From assembly GCA_944326315.1 (NCBI GenBank), contig CALVDP010000024.1, forward strand, positions 1 through 32,186: a stretch of 32,186 bases of DNA, in the 5' to 3' direction. Source of the DNA: an uncultured Bacteroidales bacterium (GTDB lineage: Bacteria; Bacteroidota; Bacteroidia; Bacteroidales; UBA932). Below are positions 23,840-32,186 of this stretch, one piece after another. The stretch's first letter is position 1; each line of letters begins with the position of its first letter. A program made the translations under genes and the position numbers. The notes under the pieces are model-generated. The model made no database searches. It was not told where the DNA came from and worked only from the letters and a program-made list of their open reading frames with translations.

Positions 23840-26800
23840 ATGAAACGCATTTTCTCAGTCTTTTTTTGCTTGTGTGTTCTGTTGAATGTGGTGCATGCTG
23901 CGATCAATTCCCAGTATAATTTCGAAAAGGGTGTTCCGGGCTTCGTGCGTGTAACCGGTAACGGCGAGGTGGTGTCTTCCGGAGACAAGTTCAAGGACGG
24001 CAAGATGTCTCTCCGTTTTTCCTGGAAGGGCCAGGCACTCCTTTCTTTCAACAACTGCACGGATATCGAGGCTTCTATGAAAGTGGCGGGCGCCGGCATA
24101 ATGGTGTGGATATACAATCCCGAGCCGATGGATGCTCCGCTCCGCTTCACATTCCTGAACTGGAGTGACGAGGAAATATGCCATTTCGACTTCAACATGA
24201 ATTTCAAGGGATGGCGTACCGCCTGGATCAAATATATTGACATGCTTTCCCCTTACGGCCATTATGGCGACAAGAAGGTTGCGGAGAGGGCGACGAATGT
24301 GGCCCGTATGACTGTCACCGCTCCTGCAAGTGTCCCGGAGGGAACGATTTATCTGGACAGGCTGACTTTCTCCACGAAGAAACTTCATGACCAGATTACC
24401 CCTGACATGCAGATTCCGGAGAATAACTATAATCTCAAGAGGAACATGTGGCACTGGTGCCGTCTGTGGGAATGGGAACAATATCCCCAGCTTGAGACAG
24501 CACCGCTGACAGCTGCGCAGGAAGATGAGCTTGCCCTTGTCGAGGAGAGGATGGACAAAGTGATAAAAAGCGGTAATTCAAGCGAAAACTATGTGAAAGG
24601 GACCTTGCTGAAAAGAGCGGATGATTCCTATAATAAATATTACATACAGAGGCTGCCGGACGGGTCAGTCACAGGCGCGCCGCTTCTCAGCGACGACGAA
24701 TTCAACAATTCTCTCGGGGAGATGAGGATACGGTTCATCGGCCAGATGATATACTATTATGCCCAGGATTATTCCTATACGGGAAACAAGGCCAATCTCG
24801 AGAAGGTATTCAATATTATGGACCATGCCATCGACCAGGGCTTCGCTTATGGCAGCGGACAGGGTACCAATCACCATTACGGGTACCAGATAAGGGAACT
24901 GTACAGGGGAATGTGGCTTCTGAGGGAAGAGATAGAGGCTGCCGGCAAGACTGATGAATATCTTAAGGTGCTGGAGTACTGGAGCGGTCTTCAGGAGACA
25001 AGGCTTCCTTTTGTATATGGACGTGACGAGATTCTTGACAGCTGGCATACTCTGCTGGAAGCCAAGGAAATATCTGCCATGATGAATCCGGATCCGGCAG
25101 TGAGGTATGCGAAGATGAAGGCCCTTTCCGAATGGGTGTCAGGCTCTCTGCAGTATTCTCCGGGAACGCTCGGAGGACTCAAGCCGGACGGCACTTCGTT
25201 CCATCACGGCGGACATTATCCGGCATATTCTGTAGGCGCCTTTGCTGCGGTGGGGGATTTCTGTCATTATGTGCAGGGTACGGATCTCGTGATCACCGAA
25301 GATGCCCGCAGGACATTCAAGCACGCCTTGCTGACCATGAGGGATTATTGCAACCTTACTGACTGGGGCGTGGGAATATGCGGACGTCATCCGTTCAACG
25401 GCTTTATCCCGAAGGCTGACATAGAGGCATTCGCCTCACTTGCATTGCTCGGGGACCTTACCGGTTCCGGACTTGCTGCCGATCCCGAGCTTGGCGGGGC
25501 TTATCTGTATCTCGGAGGAGCCGACCCCGAGACTGTGGCTGCCTTGAAGAAAGCGGGGGTGTCGGGTCCTTCTGCCGCACCGGAAGGCTTCTTCGTGCTG
25601 AATTATGCTGCACTCGGCATACACCGCAGGGACGGATGGATGCTTTCTCTCAAGGCCTATAATTCCGATGTATGGGGCTCGGAGATTTATGCGGCGGACA
25701 ACAGATACGGCCGTTACCAGAGTTACGGCACGGCACAGCTTATCGGATCAGGGAAGCCGGTGTCTGCGAAAGCGAGCGGATTTTCACAGGAAGGCTGGGA
25801 CTGGAACAGGGTGCCTGGCGCCACGACAGTCCACCTGCCTTTCGAGATGCTTGACAGTCCTCTTAAGGGTACGCTTATGGAGCGCAATGATTCCCGTTTC
25901 CCGGGAGTGTCTTCTCTGGAGGGAAGAAACGGCATGATGGCATTCACATATGTGGAGAAGGACAGGGAGAATTTCTGTGCCGGAGCCACTGCCACCAAGA
26001 CCGTATTCTGCTTCGACAACAGGATAGTCTACATTGGCAGCGGGATTTCCAATGACAACAATTACGGATATCCGACAGAGACAACACTTTACCAGTCGAG
26101 GATAGACGAGAGGGAAGGGATGATAGTGGACATAAACGATGATTATTTCGGGGATTTTCCGTTCCCGTCCACTTACAGGTTCGCAGGTGACGGGCAGGCT
26201 GTGCTCAACGACCTGTTCGGGAATTTCTTCATTATTCCTGACGCCAAGGGCCTCACGGTAGTGAAACAGACGCAGACATCGCCTTCCGATACAAGGAAAA
26301 AGACCGGTACCGGTGATTTTCTGACAGCCTATATCGATCATGGAGTGTCACCTCATGACGCTTCCTATGAATACATGATGCTCGTTCAGCCTGCAGGCAA
26401 GGATGTGAAGAAATTCTCCAAGGACCTTCCTTATACCGTGATACGCAGGGACAATGCCGCCCATGTAGTGAATGACCACATCACCGGCATCACGGCGTAT
26501 GCATGTTACAAGGAATACGACAGCGCGGCGTCTGCAGACGGTTTCAAGGCGATTCCGTCCGGCAAGGAATCCAAGCCATATCTTCCTGTACTGAAGATAG
26601 ATGCGGAGACGATGGTGATGGAAAGGTCGGCAGAGGACGGTACAGTGGTGATGAGTATCTGCACACCTGATCTCGGTATCACTCAGAAAGCATATACCAC
26701 TCCGCAGCCGAGCCAGCCGTTGAAACGGACAGTAGTGATTGACGGCAGCTGGGATCTGGCTTCTCCTGCCGGGAATGTCAGTGTTTCCGCAGAAGGAGGG

Positions 26801-26866
26801 AAGACATCCGTCACCGCCACTTGCACAGACGGACAGCCGGTGGAGTTCAAACTGAAGAAAATGTGA
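23840..26866 (+). CDS. PL8 polysaccharide lyase, chondroitinase ABC type (plus arm)
   Basis: A 1008-residue exported lyase with signal peptide (about 1-20, VVHAA). The N-terminal carbohydrate-binding jelly roll (about 24-180) contains ICHFDFNMNFKGWRTAWIKY. The toroid catalytic domain carries His456 and Tyr463 (FHHGGHYPAYS), Arg516 (CGRHPFNGF) and Glu615 (VWGSEIYAADNRYGRYQSYG), matching the four catalytic residues of Proteus chondroitinase ABC. It keeps the WHWCRLWEWEQYP linker that the minus-arm enzyme lacks and looks closer to the classical enzyme. It probably makes unsaturated disaccharides from chondroitin/dermatan sulfate or hyaluronan. First gene of the plus arm, 83 bp before SusC. Confidence 0.95.
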   Translation: MKRIFSVFFCLCVLLNVVHAAINSQYNFEKGVPGFVRVTGNGEVVSSGDKFKDGKMSLRFSWKGQALLSFNNCTDIEASMKVAGAGIMVWIYNPEPMDAPLRFTFLNWSDEEICHFDFNMNFKGWRTAWIKYIDMLSPYGHYGDKKVAERATNVARMTVTAPASVPEGTIYLDRLTFSTKKLHDQITPDMQIPENNYNLKRNMWHWCRLWEWEQYPQLETAPLTAAQEDELALVEERMDKVIKSGNSSENYVKGTLLKRADDSYNKYYIQRLPDGSVTGAPLLSDDEFNNSLGEMRIRFIGQMIYYYAQDYSYTGNKANLEKVFNIMDHAIDQGFAYGSGQGTNHHYGYQIRELYRGMWLLREEIEAAGKTDEYLKVLEYWSGLQETRLPFVYGRDEILDSWHTLLEAKEISAMMNPDPAVRYAKMKALSEWVSGSLQYSPGTLGGLKPDGTSFHHGGHYPAYSVGAFAAVGDFCHYVQGTDLVITEDARRTFKHALLTMRDYCNLTDWGVGICGRHPFNGFIPKADIEAFASLALLGDLTGSGLAADPELGGAYLYLGGADPETVAALKKAGVSGPSAAPEGFFVLNYAALGIHRRDGWMLSLKAYNSDVWGSEIYAADNRYGRYQSYGTAQLIGSGKPVSAKASGFSQEGWDWNRVPGATTVHLPFEMLDSPLKGTLMERNDSRFPGVSSLEGRNGMMAFTYVEKDRENFCAGATATKTVFCFDNRIVYIGSGISNDNNYGYPTETTLYQSRIDEREGMIVDINDDYFGDFPFPSTYRFAGDGQAVLNDLFGNFFIIPDAKGLTVVKQTQTSPSDTRKKTGTGDFLTAYIDHGVSPHDASYEYMMLVQPAGKDVKKFSKDLPYTVIRRDNAAHVVNDHITGITAYACYKEYDSAASADGFKAIPSGKESKPYLPVLKIDAETMVMERSAEDGTVVMSICTPDLGITQKAYTTPQPSQPLKRTVVIDGSWDLASPAGNVSVSAEGGKTSVTATCTDGQPVEFKLKKM

Positions 26867-26888
26867 CATTTGCCGTATTTTCCCGATC

Positions 26889-26916
26889 AGGGACAATTTA
26901 TTAGGGACAATCTATT
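26889..26916 (+). repeat. Tandem 14-bp repeat in the susC leader
   Basis: Two head-to-tail copies of AGGGACAATYTATT (26889-26902 and 26903-26916) differ at one base. They lie 33-61 bp before the SusC ATG, in a short AT-rich gap after the PL8 stop. The spacing of 14 bp, more than one helical turn, would suit a direct-repeat regulator site; an RNA-level role is also possible. Confidence 0.55.
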
Positions 26917-26949
26917 AACCATATCATTAATATTATTAATCTTAAACTG

Positions 26950-29900
26950 ATGTATAAACTAACTGTACTATTTGCAGCGCTGACATTGTTCACGGCTAAT
27001 GTCTGGAACATGTCGGCCCAGAATACAGAGGTTAAGGGTCGTGTAACCGACAATGCTGGTGAGCCTCTTGTAGCCGTTACTGTCTATGAGGCGGGTAATA
27101 CCTCCAACGGAACGGTGACGGATATGGACGGTAACTATTCCATTTCGGTCCCACCGACATCGACTCTTATTTTCTCTTGTCTCGGTTTTGAGGAAGTCCA
27201 GGAAGTGGTGGCCAAGCGCAATACTATCAATGTTACGCTGGCTGAAGAACAGCTTTCGATCGATGCTGCCGAAGTGGTCAGCATCGGATACGGTACTGTT
27301 TCCAGGCGAGACCTGACGGGGTCTGTCAGCAAGGTGGACATGGGTGAAATCATGAAAACTCCGGTGACGACATTCGACCAGGCGCTGACAGGACGTATTG
27401 CCGGTGTCGTTGTATCGACATCCGATGGTGCTCTTGGAACAGAGGCCAATATCACCATCCGAGGCAACAACTCCCTTACCCAGAGTTCTGCGCCTCTCTA
27501 CATTATCGACGGCTTCCCTTCCGAGAGTTCCATGGCCACATCGCTGAACTCGGCGGACATTGAGTCCATCGATATCCTGAAGGATGCTTCGGCGACGGCA
27601 ATCTATGGCGCCAGGGGTGCGAACGGTGTCATTGTGATCACTACCAAGCAGGGCGTCGAGGGTAAGCCGAAAATCAACTTCTCGGCTTCATGGACCGGAA
27701 ATAGGATAGCCAACAAGGTGGATCTTATGGACGGGTATGAGTTCGTGGAGTTCCAGACTGACAGATATGCTGCCTATGGCGGTACCAATCCGTATCTCGA
27801 TGAAGGATATACTCTGGAGGATTACCGGACTGCCGACTGGGTGGACTGGCAGGATGACGTTTACCGGCCGGCCCTGACCCAGAACTACAACATATCCCTT
27901 TCCGGAGGAAGCAAGGAGATGGGGAACAGGTATAATGTCAGTTTCTCCGCCCTTGACCAGGACGGTATCATCGTGAAGTCCAATTTCCAGAGATACCAGG
28001 GCAAGATCAACTTCATCCAGAAGATAGGCAAGAAGGTCGAGTTGAATGTTCTGGCCAATTATTCCCGTGCAGTGACCAACGGCGTGACCCCTACGGATGC
28101 GCAGCAGTCGTCATCCGCATCCGGATGGCTTATCTACTCTCTCTGGGGATACAGACCGGTGAAGCCTCTCAAGAACGGAAGTATTCTGGATGACTCCGAT
28201 GAGCTCATCGACGAGGATATCGCTACTGCGGATGACTATCGTTTCAATCCGGCCAAGACCGTGCGTAATGAATACAGGAAGACCATCGTTGACTATCTGA
28301 ATGCCAATGCGAGTCTGTCCTGGACCATAATCGATGACCTCGTGCTGAAAGTTTCCGGCGGATATACCATGAACAAGCGCCGCAGGGAAGAGTTCAACGG
28401 CAGCCAGACATACACAGGATATGCCGGGTCTCCTTCAGGAAAGGGCATTAACGGTGCCATCTACTGGACTGACCAGGTGACATGGCTGAATGAGAATACC
28501 TTGACATGGACCAAACATATCAGGAGGAACCATCATCTGAATCTCCTCGCCGGTGTGACATTCCAGGGCCAGAACATGGATTACAAGGGTGTAAGGGCAG
28601 AGCAGCTCAGCACTGAAGCCCTCGGTCTCAACGGGCTTAATACGGGTGAATACCAGAACGTGACTCCTTATGAGTACGACTGGACTCTCATGTCAGGACT
28701 TTTCAGGTTGAACTACAACTACAAGTACAAGTACTATCTTACCGCTTCATTCCGTGCTGACGGATCTTCCAAGTTCCCTGTTGACAACAGATGGGGCTAT
28801 TTCCCTTCAGTAGGTCTTTCATGGAACTTCAACAGGGAGGAACTCCTGAAGAACAGCCGCTGGCTGAAAAACGGTAAGCTGCGTCTGTCGTGGGGACTTA
28901 CCGGTAACAACAGGACTACAACTCCGTATGACTTCTATTCTCAAATTACCACACTTCCGGGAGATCCTGAGTCATTCGACTATGTATTCAACGGTCAGCA
29001 TGTTTCCGGCTATTTCCCGGACAATATGGCCAATGAAAAACTCAGATGGGAGACTACCGAGCAGTGGAATGTCGGTCTCGACCTGAGTTTCTTCGAGAAT
29101 GACAGGATAAGGCTGACGGCAGACTGGTATATGAAGAATACCTATGACCTGCTGCTTCAGGCTACAATGCCTGCATCGTCAGGATACACTTCAGCCATGA
29201 TGAACATCGGTTCCATGAGGAATAGCGGCTGGGAATTCTCTCTTGAGACCCTGAATATCAATCACAGGAATTTCCAGTGGACTACTTCGTTCAACATAGC
29301 ATTCAACAGAAACAAGGTGACAGCCCTGACCCATGACCAGTATTCTCTTTTCTCTCCAGTCAGCTGGGATCAGAGGTTCAACAGCCAGTATCCGTATGTG
29401 ACCCAGGTGGGAAAGCCTTCAGGTCTGATGTACGGCTATATCTATGAAGGTACTTACAAGGAAGATGATTTCCAGAACGGTTCTACACTGAAAACCGGTA
29501 TTCCTTACAGTGCATCTACAGGTCGTGAAAACGTCAGACCTGGAGATCCGAAGTACACGGACGTAAACGGTGACGGTATCATTGATGACAACGACCGTAC
29601 GATTATAGGCTGCGGACAGCCTATACACACGGGAGGTTTCGGGAACTCCTTCTATTTCTACGGCTTTGATGTGAACATATTCTTCTCTTGGAGCTATGGA
29701 AACGATATCCTGAATGCGAACCGGCTTATCTTCGAGAACGGCAACATAGCCAATCTGAACCAGCTGACGTCATTCAAGAATCACTATGACTCCGTCAAGA
29801 ACCCGAACAGCGACGTGCCTGCGATAGGGGCGAACGACATGTTCGTTTATTCTTCAAGGGTAGTCGAAGATGGTTCATTCCTGAGGTTGAGGAATGTATC

Positions 29901-30114
29901 GATCGGATACACGCTGCCAAGAGGAGTCTTGAGAAAAATGCATTTCGATACCATGAGGGTATATGTCTCAGCTGACAATATCTGGACATGGACCAATTAT
30001 TCCGGTCCAGATCCTGAAGTCTCTACCAGAAATTCTGTCCTTACACCAGGTTTCGACTGGTCTGCGTATCCGAGAGCGTTCGGTGTGACGGCGGGTGTTT
30101 CATTCACATTCTAA
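26950..30114 (+). CDS. SusC/RagA family TonB-linked outer membrane protein
   Basis: A 1054-residue outer-membrane importer with a signal peptide cleaved near SAQ-N (about 24). A carboxypeptidase-regulatory-like domain (about 27-100, VKGRVTDNAGEPLVAVTVYE) comes next. Then comes the TonB plug with the SusC signatures LYIIDGFPSES and IDILKDASATAIYGARGANG. A 22-strand barrel ends in GVSFTF with the terminal aromatic residue. Together with the SusD partner it should form the TonB-powered complex that imports glycosaminoglycan oligosaccharides into the periplasm. The SusD gene starts 14 bp downstream. Length and motifs are intact. Confidence 0.97.
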   Translation: MYKLTVLFAALTLFTANVWNMSAQNTEVKGRVTDNAGEPLVAVTVYEAGNTSNGTVTDMDGNYSISVPPTSTLIFSCLGFEEVQEVVAKRNTINVTLAEEQLSIDAAEVVSIGYGTVSRRDLTGSVSKVDMGEIMKTPVTTFDQALTGRIAGVVVSTSDGALGTEANITIRGNNSLTQSSAPLYIIDGFPSESSMATSLNSADIESIDILKDASATAIYGARGANGVIVITTKQGVEGKPKINFSASWTGNRIANKVDLMDGYEFVEFQTDRYAAYGGTNPYLDEGYTLEDYRTADWVDWQDDVYRPALTQNYNISLSGGSKEMGNRYNVSFSALDQDGIIVKSNFQRYQGKINFIQKIGKKVELNVLANYSRAVTNGVTPTDAQQSSSASGWLIYSLWGYRPVKPLKNGSILDDSDELIDEDIATADDYRFNPAKTVRNEYRKTIVDYLNANASLSWTIIDDLVLKVSGGYTMNKRRREEFNGSQTYTGYAGSPSGKGINGAIYWTDQVTWLNENTLTWTKHIRRNHHLNLLAGVTFQGQNMDYKGVRAEQLSTEALGLNGLNTGEYQNVTPYEYDWTLMSGLFRLNYNYKYKYYLTASFRADGSSKFPVDNRWGYFPSVGLSWNFNREELLKNSRWLKNGKLRLSWGLTGNNRTTTPYDFYSQITTLPGDPESFDYVFNGQHVSGYFPDNMANEKLRWETTEQWNVGLDLSFFENDRIRLTADWYMKNTYDLLLQATMPASSGYTSAMMNIGSMRNSGWEFSLETLNINHRNFQWTTSFNIAFNRNKVTALTHDQYSLFSPVSWDQRFNSQYPYVTQVGKPSGLMYGYIYEGTYKEDDFQNGSTLKTGIPYSASTGRENVRPGDPKYTDVNGDGIIDDNDRTIIGCGQPIHTGGFGNSFYFYGFDVNIFFSWSYGNDILNANRLIFENGNIANLNQLTSFKNHYDSVKNPNSDVPAIGANDMFVYSSRVVEDGSFLRLRNVSIGYTLPRGVLRKMHFDTMRVYVSADNIWTWTNYSGPDPEVSTRNSVLTPGFDWSAYPRAFGVTAGVSFTF

Positions 30115-30128
30115 ATCATTTTGTCACT

Positions 30129-31970
30129 ATGAGAAAAAAGATAAATTATATTGTTTTGGGATCTGCTCTTTCTCTGCTCATATCTTCCTGCGGTTTCCTT
30201 GACCAGGATCCGAATGCAATAGAGTCAAGCACTTTCTACAATAGTGAGCAGGAAGTCATCAACGGGCTGGCCGGAGTCTATGGTGCTTTAAGCAGCGAGG
30301 CCGTCTACGGGAACTATTATTCCCTGATGCTTTCAAACATTGATGACCTGAGCTATGCCAACAGGACTTCTACCAACAACTTCTCGCAGCTTTATGCCCA
30401 TGATGCAAGCGCAACGGAGATTTACGAGGCCTGGACCAAGCTTTATGCCGGAATCGGCAACGCGAATTCTTTCATGGAGGCAGTGGAGAATTCCGAATTT
30501 GACCCGGACCATACGTACTATAACGAGGCCAGGTTTCTGAGGGCGTATTACCATTTCCTTCTGGCTCAGGCATGGGGAGATGTACCTAAAAAGGACCACT
30601 CCGTGAAGAGCCCTGAGGACGTCATGAGTGAGGCCACTCCTCAGTATGAACTTCTCAAATGGGTGGCATCCGAGATAGAGGCCTGTCTGCCACTCGCATC
30701 CGAGACTCTTGAAAACGCTCCGTCACGTGTAGTGAAAGTGACCATGCAGGGAATCCTTGCCAGAGTTTATCTCTTTATGGCTGGAGCCACTGTAGAGGGC
30801 AATGAGGCTTTCAGACAGGAATATTACGGTAAGGCAAGGGAGTATGCCTGGGAAGTGATAAAGAGTGCAAGAGGGCTTGAAGGAGCCACTTCATTGAATA
30901 TCAGCCTTAATCCGAGCTATTCGCAGGTTTTTATAAACATGATTAAGGATGCCTATGACAAAACCTACAACGAATCTCTCTGGGAAGTTGAGTTCATGGG
31001 AGACAGGTCAAGTTCCGCTTCATGGACCAATGGCCGTATCGGAGACCTTATCGGTCTGCAGAGCAACGGTGCCGACAATTTTTCTGAATGGGCATGCAAC
31101 TATTCATACGGTTACTATAACGGTTCTCTCAAGCTTTTCAACCTGTATTACGAGACGGACAGGACAGACGATGACAAGGCTCTCATGTCTACTATCAGCG
31201 CAGCCATGAAGGCATCGGGTACAACCGGCGTTGATCTGACAGATGAATCAGTCGCCGAGCAGTATAAGTGGGACAAGCGCCAGGCATGGAACATGTGCCC
31301 TTATAATTATAATGGAAATGCGAATTTCCCTCCTTATCCAGATGCTTCAGGGTATTCAAAGGATACTTATAAGAATATTACCCTGAAGAGCTATGCGAAA
31401 ACTCCGTATAATGCTTCCCAGGTGTCCACAAGCGAGGATCCTACAGTAGCAAGAGGTGTGAGGAACTGCGGCAAATGGCGCAGGGAGACGATTTATGAGG
31501 CCCAGATGTCGGCCAAGGACCTGTATACCTGCATCAATTACCCTCTTCTTCGTTATTCTGATGTTCTGCTGATGTATGCTGAGGCGGACAATGAATTCAA
31601 CGGCACACCTTCCCAGGAAGCCTATGACTGTGTAAAGGAAGTCCGCGACAGGGCCGGTATCGAGACAAAACCGTTTGCCGATTACAGCAGCTACACTGAT
31701 TTCCAGCAGTTTGTCAGGAATGAAAGGGCACGCGAGCTTTGCTTCGAGTCCCTCAGAAAGTATGACCTGATACGTTGGGGTATCTTTGTCGAGTCCATGA
31801 AAGATTATTTGACTGATACGCAAGCACCGGAATGGCCGGCAGGCAACCTTACGGCCACCCAGGCTGCACAGATAATCGGCCAGAATGTGCAGGCGAGACA
31901 TGTGCTCCTTCCTATACCTTCCATTGAGCTGGGAGTGAACACCAGTCTGACTCAGAACAAACTTTGGTAG
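30129..31970 (+). CDS. SusD/RagB family outer membrane lipoprotein
   Basis: A 613-residue surface lipoprotein with lipobox LLISSC (Cys21) followed by GFLDQDPN. The N-terminal TPR-like SusD region (NSEQEVINGLAGVYGALSS, YNEARFLRAYYHFLLAQAWGDVP) and the C-terminal region (LRYSDVLLMYAEADNEFNG, VKEVRDRAGI, FVRNERARELCFESLRKYDL, IRW) are typical. It acts as the lid and glycan-binding partner of the SusC barrel. It is longer than the usual 500-580 residues, with extra aromatic-rich loops (about 305-430) that could bind the sulfated chain. Probably cotranscribed with SusC. Confidence 0.97.
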   Translation: MRKKINYIVLGSALSLLISSCGFLDQDPNAIESSTFYNSEQEVINGLAGVYGALSSEAVYGNYYSLMLSNIDDLSYANRTSTNNFSQLYAHDASATEIYEAWTKLYAGIGNANSFMEAVENSEFDPDHTYYNEARFLRAYYHFLLAQAWGDVPKKDHSVKSPEDVMSEATPQYELLKWVASEIEACLPLASETLENAPSRVVKVTMQGILARVYLFMAGATVEGNEAFRQEYYGKAREYAWEVIKSARGLEGATSLNISLNPSYSQVFINMIKDAYDKTYNESLWEVEFMGDRSSSASWTNGRIGDLIGLQSNGADNFSEWACNYSYGYYNGSLKLFNLYYETDRTDDDKALMSTISAAMKASGTTGVDLTDESVAEQYKWDKRQAWNMCPYNYNGNANFPPYPDASGYSKDTYKNITLKSYAKTPYNASQVSTSEDPTVARGVRNCGKWRRETIYEAQMSAKDLYTCINYPLLRYSDVLLMYAEADNEFNGTPSQEAYDCVKEVRDRAGIETKPFADYSSYTDFQQFVRNERARELCFESLRKYDLIRWGIFVESMKDYLTDTQAPEWPAGNLTATQAAQIIGQNVQARHVLLPIPSIELGVNTSLTQNKLW

Positions 31971-31989
31971 TAAAATGATATTCACGCTC

Positions 31990-32186
31990 ATGAAAAAGTC
32001 AATATTATATATTTTAGCCGTATCTCTGGCCGTGCCTGTGCTTTTCTCGGCCTGCACGCAGGATGACATACTTTACGATGTAGACTTCAATGTCACTCTG
32101 GACCAGGAGAATACATATTATGCCGGAGACCCTGTGACATTCAATTTCAGCGGAGAAGTGGACAATCTGCTTTTCTACAGCGGAGA
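31990..32186 (+). CDS. DUF5017-type surface lipoprotein (5' part only)
   Basis: The first 65 codons of a gene cut by the window end. The signal peptide ends in LFSAC (Cys22) followed by TQDD, acidic residues just after the cysteine as in Bacteroidetes surface-export signals. The mature part reads VDFNVTL, YYAGDPVTFNFSGEVDNLLF, a pattern I associate with DUF5017 proteins encoded after SusD. They are thought to be surface glycan-binding proteins (SusE-position). An in-frame ATG at 31975 would add five residues; the ATG at 31990 (MKKS) gives the better signal peptide. It starts 19 bp after the SusD stop. Confidence 0.8.
   Translation, partial: MKKSILYILAVSLAVPVLFSACTQDDILYDVDFNVTLDQENTYYAGDPVTFNFSGEVDNLLFYSG

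Overview
The window looks like chromosome from a gut- or host-associated member of the Bacteroidota (order Bacteroidales). The evidence is a SusC/SusD pair, many Cys-anchored lipoproteins, an anaerobic-type (serine) sulfatase motif, and promoter elements of the TTTG...TAnnTTTG kind instead of -35/-10 boxes. I cannot fix the genus.

Positions 1-10,100 are housekeeping. A minus-strand run, polA > ECF-type sigma factor > rsmG, has overlapping or nearly touching ends. Divergent from it are an OmpR-type response regulator, its histidine kinase, and a small periplasmic PepSY-like protein that is a plausible target of the pair. Next comes a 324-bp gene-free stretch full of hairpins. A second minus-strand run follows: tyrS > rbfA > FtsX/LolC-E-type permease. 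The last codons of the permease lie inside a copy of a dispersed hairpin repeat.

Positions 10,263-32,186 are one polysaccharide utilization locus (PUL) with two divergent arms meeting at about 23,730. The minus arm reads GH88 unsaturated glucuronyl hydrolase > PL8 chondroitinase-ABC-type lyase > serine-type sulfatase > three large beta-helix lipoproteins. The plus arm reads a second PL8 lyase > SusC > SusD > DUF5017-type surface lipoprotein, cut by the window end. Two PL8 lyases plus GH88 plus a sulfatase point to sulfated glycosaminoglycan (chondroitin or dermatan sulfate, possibly hyaluronan). Extracellular or periplasmic lyases would cut the chain, SusC/SusD would import oligosaccharides, the sulfatase would remove sulfate, and GH88 would split the 4,5-unsaturated disaccharides. 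No hybrid two-component or other PUL regulator lies in the window.

The least explained part is the set of three beta-helix lipoproteins at 10,263-17,850. Two share a C-terminal module of about 550 residues but carry unrelated N-terminal modules (fimbrillin-like versus coiled-coil/DUF4988-like). The third has the DUF4988-like N-terminus on a different beta-helix. The dispersed hairpin repeat (three copies, two of them about 25-40 bp after stop codons in the same orientation) is the main non-coding signal.
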